Program-made: the position numbers and the translations under genes
Source of the DNA: Lojkania enalia
Taxonomy: Eukaryota > Ascomycota > Dothideomycetes > Pleosporales
Length of the DNA: 57,283 nt
Assembly (NCBI GenBank): GCA_010094045.1
Contig: ML986703.1
Location: 80,813 to 138,095, forward strand
Reading direction: 5' to 3'
Shown here: positions 47,014 through 57,283 of the stretch, piece by piece
Layout of the letters: each line of letters opens with the position of its first letter
Numbering within the stretch: the stretch's first letter is position 1
The notes under the pieces: generated by a model
The model's input: only the letters and a program-made list of their open reading frames with translations
Told to the model about the DNA's origin: nothing
Database searches by the model: none

Positions 47014-48167
47014 ATATAGTTTATAAGCGAGCTATTAGTATAAGTAAGCTATTACCCTACTAAGATTTAAACGACTTAATCGCAATAATTATTAACTATA
47101 TATATATATATACTATAAGAAGTAATAGTCTATTAGATTATTTAATACCTACACTATTAATTTAGCACTTTTAAGTATTATAGCTAAGCTGTTTATAGCG
47201 CTTATAACTCTATTAAAGCTGGCTACTCTCTTATAGCTAAATACTCTAATTATAAATTTTCTTATTAATCTACCCTTTAATATTATTTAATTAATTATAT
47301 TCTTACCTACAGCCTTTATTAGAATCTCCTACTTCTATAATCGCTTTCTTTTCTGTTGTTTTCGTTTTATTACTACCTTATTTACTTACTTAAGGCTCTT
47401 AATTTAATTAGCTATTAGCGCAATTAAATATATTATTATTATAATACTTTTTTAAAGCTATTTAAAGGGCTGTAATAATTAATATAGGTGATAAATCTTA
47501 ATATTACTAAATCCTACTATAAATTATTATTAATTAAGCCTCTAGTTTATATATATTACTAGGTGTTTTAGCTTTTTAAGAGGTAGTCTCTAGTATAGAT
47601 AGTATCGGCGTATATAACTTAATATTAAGCTTTAATAGTACCGCCTCTAAATTATATAGTATTATTCTAGCACCTTAAAAGCTTGCGCGGATATTAGCTT
47701 CTATAATTAATCGATTATAGGCTGCTTTAAAGGCTAGAAGAAAGGTAGTCTTATTAATATAGTTAGTATAATCGCGTACTAAGGCTAAGATCTCAGTATT
47801 ATACTTAGCTAATAGTCTATTCGCTATAGCTTATATACTGTTAATTATAGGCGGAAATCCTTATAAATCCTAATTAAGGATATAGCTAATAAGTACCTCC
47901 TCTTTAGTCTTTATAAGCTTCTTTAAATTCGGCTTATAATTGTATTATACAGCTATTTTAGCGTATTAAAGGTGGAGAGTACTTTAAGGGTAGCAAAAAG
48001 TTATTATAGCGCTATTCTCAGTTGAAACTTAACCTTAATTAATAGCTAAGATTGTAAGAATAATTTATAATTCTTTATAGGTTAATTATATATTAATCTA
48101 GGTAGGCCGTTAAAAGTTTAGTAAGGTAACAGCTTACTTATACTAATAGCTCGCTTATAAACTACGT
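47014..48167 (-). mobile_element. Internally deleted pogo-like transposon, family F3
   Basis: 1,154 bp bounded by TA, with inverted ends (TAGTTTATAAGCGAGC... and its complement ending ...AACTACGT). Inside each end AAGCGAGCTATTA/AAGTAAGCTATTA repeats at a 17-bp period. Compared with the copy at 134-1,297 it lacks several hundred bases around 47,815. It keeps the minus-strand N-terminal transposase region (the CCGCC..ATCC-like stretch near 47,850-47,930). Non-autonomous and RIP-mutated. Confidence 0.75.
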
Positions 48168-48444
48168 TATAGTATATAGAATATTTCTCTTTTATAGCTT
48201 TATAAACTTCTTTAACTACTTTAGCTTTTATAAAGTCTCTATATATTTATAAATATTCTACCTCTTAATTATATATTATATTATTAAGCGATTATAATAA
48301 TACTAATATATAAGTTTAACTTTACTCTTACCAGCCTCTATTATAGATAAAATACTAGATTACTAGTCTATTAAAAGTTTATATACTTTTTTCTAATTTC
48401 TACTAATCTATATATTAAAGAATTATATTATTATATTATAATTA

Positions 48445-48690
48445 ACGTAAAGTACTATTAAGTATACTACCCTATTAAATAAGCTAAAATTTCTTAGTAT
48501 TCTAAATCTACTATTTTTAACTAGTTAAACTATTATTAGAATTATCTAAAAAAATATACTAAGTACTTATATTTAATTTAAAAGAAGTAGATCTATCTAC
48601 CTAATATATTTATATATTATACCTAGTTCTACTATAGTTCTTATATTATTATATATTTAGTTAAACTTTCTCTTATCTATCTATATAATA
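48445..48690. repeat. End of transposon family F5, second copy
   Basis: Begins TA|ACGTAAAGTACTATTA and is closely similar to 12,180-12,425 over about 240 bp. It is then followed directly by the solo LTR at 48,699. The other end is not identified. Confidence 0.55.
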
Positions 48691-48698
48691 AACTCTTA

Positions 48699-48899
48699 TT
48701 ATAGTAGTACCGCGATACCTCTATACTTATACTACTCCTACTATAATACTCAAACCAGCTTCTAGTTAGAATATAACCGACTTATTATAACCACGATAGA
48801 GGAAGGTTTTATTAACCTAGCTAGCCTATATATTAGTATAGACCTAGCTTCTATAAAAACTTATATAATATAGATATTTCTATTTTTTATATAATATCT
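48699..48899 (+). repeat. Solo LTR-like repeat, third copy
   Basis: Matches the repeats at 3,363-3,582 and 3,035-3,255 (shared blocks around TACTACTCCTACTATAAT and GACTTATTATAAC), with a short deletion in the middle. The boundaries are approximate. Confidence 0.55.
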
Positions 48900-48921
48900 T
48901 ATTATTTATATATAATATATA

Positions 48922-51900
48922 ATATACTCTATAAGCGAATATTTTATATAAGTAAGTAAACTACTCTAATACTAATTTTTAGCCTATTAACTAGTAACTA
49001 CTATAGCTTTATAACTAAGTACTTAATTAGCTTTAAAAGAGGCTTAAATAATTCTAAGTAATTTAAGCTCTTAAAAATAATATATTATTAAATATAAAGT
49101 AGGCTATAGTACTATATAATATTAACTAAATATACTTCTAATAAAAACGCGCTAGAATAACTATATAATACGATTATAAAGTTAATTTAAAGAGGCTTAT
49201 AAAGCTAGAAGAGGAGGTAATTATTAAATTTATCCTTAAATTAGATTTAAACAGCTTTTTACCTACTCTAGCTACTATATAAAATATAGCTAATATACTA
49301 CTAGTTAAATAAGAAGTTATTTTAGTTAGTTAAAATTAGTTATCGAACTTTATTTCGCGTATATTATTAATTAAAACCCGCCTTAACTAACTATATAATT
49401 ACTAACAAGTAATATATAAGAATTTAGAGGTTATAGGTAAATAGTTTAATCTAGTTAAAGTAATAGTTGAGAAATATAAGATAATAACTAAAAATATCTT
49501 TAATTTTAATAAGATAGACTTTTAAATAAGAGTAATAACTAGTTATATAGTTATTATAGGAATAGAGTAATATAATAGACTAAAAGCTATACAGCTAGGT
49601 AATTATAAGGAGACTACTACTATTTAGAGAATTAGTTTAGTAGGCTAGTTAATTCGACTATATATAATTCTTAAGGTAAAATACTACTAGGTAGTTTAAT
49701 ATAATAAGGATCTACTAAAAGATTAGGTAATTAGTATTAGTAAGAATAGATAGATAATAAATAAGTATAGAATTAAGTAGATAAAGCACTTTAATTTATA
49801 TAAAAGGTCGTATAAAAGGTAGATAGTAGCTGCTTATATTTAATAGCTATAAAAGCTACTACTCTATTAAATTCCTATTTCTCTATAAGTAGAATAGAAT
49901 TATTACTCTCTATATACCCGCCTATACTTTATATATCTTATAGCTTCTTAATATTAGCTATTTCTTACTATTAAAACGTACCTATAGAACCTAGATTAGC
50001 TAGCTAGTTTATTACTATATTAACTATATTAATAAGCTATCTTTTCTACTAGCTTTTAAGGCTGCTTTTAAGAAATTAATTATAAAGGATAATATCTATA
50101 TAAACTTCTAAACTATAACCCTAGTTCTATTTAAACTAGATATAGTTCTATTATAACTAAACGTTAAATTTTAAATACTTATACTAGAGTAAAAAACTAT
50201 AATAATATAGAAGATTAAAACTCCCTATAATTCTTAAGAATTTAATATATAAAAGTAGCTGCTTTATAATTAACGTATTCTACTATCGAAGCAGCTAAAC
50301 TATTAAAGCGGCCACTTTTTCTTAGTATTACAAATACTACGTACGAACTATAATAAATCTATAATACAACCTTCTATTAATTTAATAAGAAGGTAGAATT
50401 AAGCTTACCTTATAGGTATATAAATTAGACTAGTTTAAAAGCGTATAACGCGCTACTATAGCTTTTAACGTATAATATTAACAACTTTCTACTCGACTTT
50501 ATAGAATCGCGTTTTACCCTCGTATATAACTAAATCGCTAGAAGTTTATAGTAACCGAAGAATAAACAACTATATAATATATTCTTAACCTTAATTCGCG
50601 AGGATTTACGCCCCGGCTATATAAGGTAGTAGATATAGTAGATAAACTATTAGGCGTATATAGTAGAATATTTATAGGAAAGAATTAGTTTAAACGATTT
50701 ATAGCACGTATAAATAAACTTAAAATAGTCTTTAATCGAGTAAAGGATTGTTAAAGAATAAAATAAGAGAATCTAGAGGTTATTAACACGTAGTTTAAGC
50801 TCGTATAGAATATAATTGCGAAATATAGTATATATAATAATAATATCTACAACTTTAATAAAATAGGATTTTAGATAGGTATTATTAATACTATAAAGGT
50901 TATTATAGATTTAGAATATTATATAAGGCCTACTCTTATATAGCTAGATAATTATAAGTAGGTTATAGTTATTTAAAGTATTTATACTACTATATATACG
51001 ACTCTACTATTTATTATCTATAAAAGACGCGTCTATATCTCTATATAATATAAAGAAGTAGATATACCGTATAATTGGAAAATTTTAGTCTCTAAGAACA
51101 GCTAGATAAATAATACGCTTGGTTTTAAGTAGTTAAAGTACTTTAATAAGTATATAAAAATACGTTAGGTAGAGTTATATAGGCTACTTATTTTAGATAG
51201 CTATAAAAACTACTTTAACTAGGAATTTAAAGATTACTACCTTATACGAAAAATCCTAATACTTTATATACCTTCTTATTTATTATATATACTTTAGCTT
51301 CTTAATATAGTTTACTTTTTACTATTAAAGCTAAAGTATTTATAGTACGTATAAAACTTAGCGTGCTAATATATCTACTATATTAATAAAGAAGTCTTCT
51401 TTCCAGCCTTTAAGGACGCGTTTTTTAACGTGTTTATATATAAGAACTATTAAAAGGCCTTTAAAATAATAAGAATTGTTCCTCTAAACGTATAGGTTAT
51501 ATTAGATCGCCTTAATATATAACTATATACCCTACTAGAACTACTTCTATAAAAAGACTCTTAGTAGTTTAAAATTCTAAATAATATATATAAATTTAGG
51601 TTACAATTAATACTTATATAAAAGTCCTTTATATAATTACTAAAAGAGGTATAAGAAAGATTCTTATAGCTTATAAAAGGTACTAAGTTAATACTATATT
51701 AGAATGCGCTTCTTTAAACTTATAACTCTAAGCTTAAAAGGTAATTAGAAAAAGTAACTAAATATAAAACGTATAAAAGAAAGTATATATAGTATAATAG
51801 TATAGTATTATATAATAAGAGATCTTTATATATAGCTGCTAAAGTATCTATAAACTCTTAGCCCTTTAAGAAAACTTATAGTACTAATACTTAAGAAAGA

Positions 51901-52600
51901 GCTTAACCAGCTTAACGCTACTATAGTAACTATAGTAAGACTGGATATAATACTTATACGTGCTAAAAGGATAGTAGGGAAAATTCTAAATTAGATAAAA
52001 GTATATTATATATAAAATCTCTTATTAGTATTAAGTAAATTAACTTTTTATATATAGTATTCGTTGTGCTAAGAAAAAGTAGCTACTTCGATAGTTTAGC
52101 TACTTTAATAGTAGAATACGTTATATTTAAAGTTATTAGAATTAATTATCTTCTACTCTATTTAAAATAGTAGAGTAGTTTTATAAAAGCTATTAAAAAA
52201 TAGACTATCTAAATACCTTATAATAAAGCTAAATAGCTATTCTAGAGTAGACTAGTAAAGATCTTATATAATATAAGCAGTATAAAAGGAAACGTATATA
52301 GAAAGAAGATACTCTATTAGCTAGATAGCACCTTAAAAAGGATTCTAGTATAGTAGGAGGTAAAAGGCGTCGGTAAGAGCTATTAGTATTAAGTAGTATA
52401 CAGTACGTATAATAGTATATATACTATAAAATACCTAAGTATAATACTTATATATATAAATTAGATAGAGATAGTATTTATTAATTCTATATTAGAATAT
52501 CTAATTAATATCTTATAGTATTATTAAGCTAGTTATATTTAAAGCCTAATACTAATAATAGATAGCTTACTTATATAGAATATTCGCTTATAGAGTATAT
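48922..52600 (+). mobile_element. Pogo-like transposon, family F6, split by a nested F1 copy
   Basis: The ends are inverted: ATATACTCTATAAGCGAATATT at the left and its near complement (...AATATTCGCTTATAGAGTATAT) at 52,578-52,600, both next to TA. At the left end AAGCGAATATT/AAGTAAGT lie 17 bp apart. Without the nested F1 copy D (1,849 bp) the element is about 1.83 kb, the usual size here. A plus-strand transposase remnant from about 49,180 onward shows an NIFNFNK--F block near 49,495-49,525, as in pogo-type enzymes. RIP-mutated. Confidence 0.7.
50273..52121 (+). mobile_element. Full-length pogo-like transposon, family F1 copy D, nested in F6
   Basis: 1,849 bp, TA-flanked, with ends ACGTATTCTAC.../...GTAGAATACGT and the doubled 17-bp motif. 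The plus-strand transposase is decayed: a DDE block near 50,850-50,880, then further catalytic blocks near 51,060-51,240, then the C-terminal zinc-knuckle-like stretch. It interrupts F6 and is therefore younger. Confidence 0.85.
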
Positions 52601-52622
52601 TAGTAATTAAATTAATTATATA

Positions 52623-54471
52623 ATATATTCTACTATTAAAGCAGCTAAACTATTAAAGCGGCCACTTTTTCTTAGCATTATAAATACTATATACGAACTA
52701 TAATAAATCTATAATACAACCTTCTATTAATTTAATAAGAAGGTAGAATTAAGCTTACCTTATAGGCGTATAAATTAGGCTAGTTTAAAAGCGTGTAACG
52801 TGCTACTATAGCTTTTAATATACAATATTAACAACTTTCTACTCAACTTTATAGAATCGCGTTTCGCCCTCGTATACAACTAAATTACTAGAAGCTTATA
52901 GTAACCGAAAAATAAACAATCGTATAATATATTCTTAACCTTAATTTACGAGGATTTACACCCCGGCTATATAAGATAGTAGATATAGTAGATAAACTAT
53001 TAGGTGTATATAGTAGAATACCTATAGAAAAGAATTAGTCTAAACGATTTATAGTATATATAAATAAGTTTAAAACAGCCTTTAATTAAGTAAAGGATTA
53101 TTAAAGAATAAAATAAAAGAATCTAGAGGTTATTAACGTATAGTTTAAGCTTGTATAAGATATAATTGCGAAATATAGCATATATAATAATAATATCTAT
53201 AACTTTAATAAGACAGGCTTTTAGATAGATGTTATTAGTACTATAAAGGTTGTTACAGGTTTAGAATATTATATAAGGCCTACTCTTATATAACTAAATA
53301 ATCGCGAGTAGATTATAATTATTTAGAGTATCTACACTGCTGCGTATATAACCCTACTATTTATTATCTATAAAGAACGCGTCTATATCTCTATATAGTA
53401 TAAAGAAGTAGGTATATTATACGATTGGAAAATTTTAGTCTTTAAGAACGGCTGGATAAATAATACGCTTAGTTTTAAGTAGCTAAAGTACTTTAATAAG
53501 TATATAAAGATACGTTAGGTAGAGTTATATAAGCTACTTATTTTAGACGGCTATAAAAGCTACCTTAACCAGGAATTTAAAGATTACTATCTTATATAAA
53601 AGATCCTAACGCTTTATATACCTTCTTATTTATTGTATATACTTCAGCTTCTTAATATAGTTTACTTCTTACTATTGAAGCTAAAGTACTTACAGTATAT
53701 ATAAGACTTAGTATACTAACGCGTCTACTATATTAATAAAGAAGGCTTTCTTCCAGCTTTTAAGAACGCTTTTTTTAACGTATTTACGTATAAGAACTAT
53801 TAAAAGGCCTTTAAAGTAATAGGAATTATTCTTCTAAACGCGTAGGTTATATTAAATCGCCTTAATATATAACTACATACTCTACTAGAACTACTTTTAT
53901 AAGAAGACTCCTAGTAGTTTAAAACTCTAAGTAATATATATAAATTTAAGTTACAATTAATACTTATATAAAAGTCCTTTATACGATTACTAAAAGAGGT
54001 ATAAGAAGGATTCTTATAGCTTATAAAAGGTGCTAAGTTAATGCTATATTAGAATATACTTCTTTAAGCTTGTAACTCTAAGCTTAAAAGGTAATTAGAA
54101 GAAGTAACTAAGCGTAAAACGCGTAAAAGAAAGTATATTTAGTATAGTAGTATAGTATTATATAGCGAGAGATTTTTATATATAGCTACTAAAGTATTTA
54201 TAGGCTCTTAGCCCTTTAAGAAGACTTGTAGTACTAATACTTAAGAAAGGGCTTAACCAGTTTAACACTACTATAGTAACTATAGTAAAACTAGATATAA
54301 CGCTCGTACGTGCTAAAAGAATAGTAGGGAAAATTCTAAATTAGATAAAAGTATATTATATATAGAATCTCTTATTAGTATTAAGTAAATTAACTTTTTA
54401 TATATATTATTTATTGCGCTAAGAAAAAGTAGCCGCTTTAATAGTTTAGCTGCTTCGATAGTAGAATATAT
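52623..54471 (+). mobile_element. Full-length pogo-like transposon, family F1 copy E
   Basis: 1,849 bp, TA-flanked. It is one of the easiest copies to read: NFNKTGF near 53,203, LDGYKS near 53,543, a GIVPLNA-like motif near 53,822, and a Cys-rich tail near 54,265-54,320 (YCSNCSKTGYNARTC-like with some codons altered). TAA/TAG codons at Gln/Trp positions break the frame. Confidence 0.85.
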
Positions 54472-55193
54472 TATATTATATTATCTACTATTATATATAA
54501 TAGATAAAAAACGCGCTTATTAATATATTTAAAGAGATCTAAAGTAAACTAGACTTTTTATAGTAGAAGAATAAGATACTAGTAGAAGCCTTAGTTATCT
54601 AAGAGAACTACTATAAGTTAGACCTTAAAGCGATTTAAAGGGAATTTAGTAGCTATTAAATAGCTATTTTTCTACTAGCTACTAGTATATTAATAGTAAT
54701 AAAACTATTATCTACTTTTAGTTTAATTTAACCTATAACCCTAGCTTCTAAATAGATATTTATATTAACTTCTAATCTATTTAAAATAATATATAAACTA
54801 TATTTCTATTCTAACTATTTATTTAATCTTCTAATATTTTCTAGTAAATATTTAGAGCTTTTATACTTTATTAAAAGCTTTATTATAAACTAGAAGAAAA
54901 TGCTAACTAATATTTAACTAAAAATATCTACCTTCTATATATTTATTTCCGCCTAAAATAAGATCTAGTAATATTAGTTAACCTATTAATAGATAAGAGT
55001 ATTAACTCTATAAATAGCTTAGTCGCCTCCTTAAAATCTACCTATAATAACTAGAATAAGGAGACTATAGTATAGAGTAAGCTAGAAACTTTAAAGTAAG
55101 GTTAAAGTAGGTTCTCTACTTATTTTACTAAATTCTAACACCTAATTATAAATACTAAACTAAATAAGATCGGATAAATTATAACGTATTCTA
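54472..55193. other. AT-rich RIP-mutated DNA, no gene
   Basis: About 720 bp between two F1 copies. No terminal repeat or protein motif was recognised. Probably older transposon sequence. Confidence 0.65.
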
Positions 55194-56739
55194 CTATTAA
55201 AGTAGCTAAACTATCGAAGCGGCTACTTTTTTTTAGTATAACAAATACTATATACGAAAAGTTAATTTACTTAATATTAATAAGAGATCCTATATATAAT
55301 ATACTTTTATCTAATTTAGAATTTTCCCTACTATTCTTTTAGCACGTATAAGCGTTATATCTAGTCTTACTATAGTTACTATAGTAGTATTAAGCTAGTT
55401 AAGCCCTTTCTTAAGTATTAGTATTACGAGTTTTCTTAAAGGGCTAAGAGCTTATAGATACTTTAGCAGCTATATATAAAGATCCCTTACTATATAATAC
55501 TATACTACTATACTAAATATACTTTCTTTTACGCGTTTTACATTTAGTTACTTCTTCTAATTACCTTTTAAGCTTATAGTTGTATACTTAAAGAAGTATA
55601 TTCTAATATAGTATTAACTTAACACCTTTTATAAGCTATAAGAATCTTTCTTATATCTCTTTTAATAATCGTATAAAGAACTTTTATATAAGTATTAATT
55701 ATAACCTAAATTTATATATATTACTTAGAGTTTTAGACTATTAGAAATCTTCTTATAGAAGTAGTTCTAGTAGGGTACGCAGTTATATATTAAGGTAATC
55801 TAATACAACCTATATATTTAGAAGAATAATTCCTATTACTTTAAAAGCCTTTTAATAGTTCTTATATATAAATATATTAAAAAACGTATTTTTAAAGGCT
55901 AGAAGGAAGCTTTCTTTATTAATATAGTAGATATATTAGCGCGCTAAGTTTTATATATATTATAAGTACTTTAGCTTTAATAATAAGAAGTAAACTATAA
56001 TAAAAGGCTAAAGTATATATAATAAATAAGAAGGTATATAAAGCGTTAGGATCTTTCGTATAAAGTAGTAATCTTTAAATTCTTAGTTAAGGTAGCTTTT
56101 ATAGCTGTCTAAAATAAGTAGCCTATATAACCCTATTTAACGTATCTTTATATACTTATTAAAGTATTTTAGCTACTTAAGACTAAGCGTATTATTTATC
56201 CAGCCGTTCTTAGAGACTAAAATTTTCTAATTATATAATATACCTACTTCTTTATACTATATAGAAATATAGATACGTTCTTTATAGATAATAAATAGTA
56301 GGGTTATATATGTAGTAGTATAAATACTTTAGATAACTATAACTTACTCGTAATCGCTTAACTATATAAGAGTAGATCTTATATAACGTTCTAAACCTAT
56401 AACAACCTTTATAGTACTAATAATACCTATTTAAAAGCCTATCTTATTAAAGTTGTAGATATTATTAATATATATACTATATTTTATAATTGTATTCTAT
56501 ACGAGCTTAAACTATATATTAATAACTTCTAGACTCTCTTATTTTATTCTTTAACAATCTTTTACTTAATTAAAAGCTATTTTAAACTTATCTATATATA
56601 CTATAAATTATTTTGACTAATTCTTTCTTATAAATATTCTACTATATACGCTTAATAGTTTATCTACTATATCTACTACCTTATATAGCTGGGGTGTAAA
56701 TTCTTATAAATTAAGGCTAAAAATATATTATACAATTAT
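55194..56739 (-). mobile_element. F1 transposon copy F, truncated by a retrotransposon insertion
   Basis: Begins ACGTATTCTACTATTAAAG next to TA, in the same orientation as copy C. It aligns with it up to ATTATACAATTATT, where the gypsy LTR starts at 56,740. The remaining part, with the right-hand terminal repeat, would lie beyond the window. Confidence 0.8.
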
Positions 56740-57283
56740 TATAACAGTATAGGTAAGATAATAGGTCCGAATACGGTATAAATCTACTTAAAGGTATATA
56801 GGAGTGTATAGGGGTTTAAGGACCTAGAAATTCTATTAACACCTATAGGCCTTATATAAAAGGATATAGAAGAACTACTAAGCTACTTATAAGGGAGTAT
56901 ATAACTATATACAGAAGGGAAAAGAGGCGGAGCTAGGGGTAGAATAAGATAAGCAAAAAACTTTAAGATAAAGTTATATATAAAGCTTTTCGTAGAACGA
57001 TTTCTTCGCATTATTATACTACCCCCCTCCTTATAGGCTGATAGTCTCTATCTATACTAGTTTAGGAGGGAATTGGAGCTATTATAGATAGGTTCTAGTA
57101 TAAAGAAATTTCTTTAAGGAAGTATTTATTAGTAAGAACTAATATATATAGTTACTTATAAAGATGCGTTTATATATTAACATAATATTAAGTAAGGTTT
57201 TTATAGTAAGTATAATTAACCTATATATTAGCTAGTAACTACTATTATAACGGTTTATTAATATTGCAATTTTATCGCGTATA
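56740..57283 (-). mobile_element. Second gypsy chromovirus copy, inverted, cut by the window edge
   Basis: 56,740-57,018 is a 279-bp LTR in reverse orientation. It is followed by the complement of the purine tract (CTACCCCCCTCC, 57,019-57,030) and about 250 bp matching the 3' internal end of the element at 39,354-46,546. It is inserted in F1 copy F. RIP-type differences from the first copy are visible. Confidence 0.85.

Overview
The window comes from a filamentous ascomycete (Pezizomycotina), probably a Dothideomycete of the Pleosporales type; the class is an inference. Introns are short (47-78 bp in most genes) and many carry CTAAC/CTGAC branch points. About 33 kb of the 57 kb shows a strong RIP (repeat-induced point mutation) signature: TpA is very abundant, CpA/TpG almost absent, CpG retained, and every transposase frame is broken by TAA/TAG.

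Layout. (1) 1-13,910 is an AT-rich graveyard of Tc1/mariner-pogo DNA transposons with solo LTRs. (2) 13,911-37,250 is a gene island of normal composition. (3) About 37,250-57,283 is a second RIP block with a full Ty3/gypsy chromovirus (39,354-46,546, 279-bp LTRs, 5-bp target duplication), part of a second inverted copy at the right edge, and nested pogo-like elements.

The gene island holds, in order: an alpha/beta-hydrolase (+, 4 exons, 315 aa), a metallo-beta-lactamase-fold hydrolase (-, 375 aa), a RIP-damaged Tc1-like transposon, a complete highly reducing polyketide synthase (+, 14 exons, 2,486 aa, KS-AT-DH-MT-ER-KR-ACP), a truncated ferric-reductase-like fragment (-), a HET-domain protein (-, 2 exons, 906 aa) and, head to head with it, a multi-pass membrane protein (+, 2 exons, 421 aa). 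Exons were assembled by eye from splice sites, frame continuity and family motifs. All four multi-exon models close in frame.

How the genes may work together. The PKS has no thioesterase or reductase release domain. The two hydrolases upstream of it are candidates for product release, lactone opening or tailoring, so hydrolase-MBL-PKS looks like a minimal biosynthetic cluster. No transporter, P450 or regulator is visible beside it. The HET protein and the membrane protein look like a separate module, possibly in non-self recognition.

The most unexpected pattern is in the repeats. Six different pogo-like families share the same end design: a terminal ACGTA-type sequence at a TA target, followed by a motif that occurs twice at exactly 17-bp spacing. 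The gypsy element also carries a possible 191-codon antisense frame between pol and its 3' LTR.
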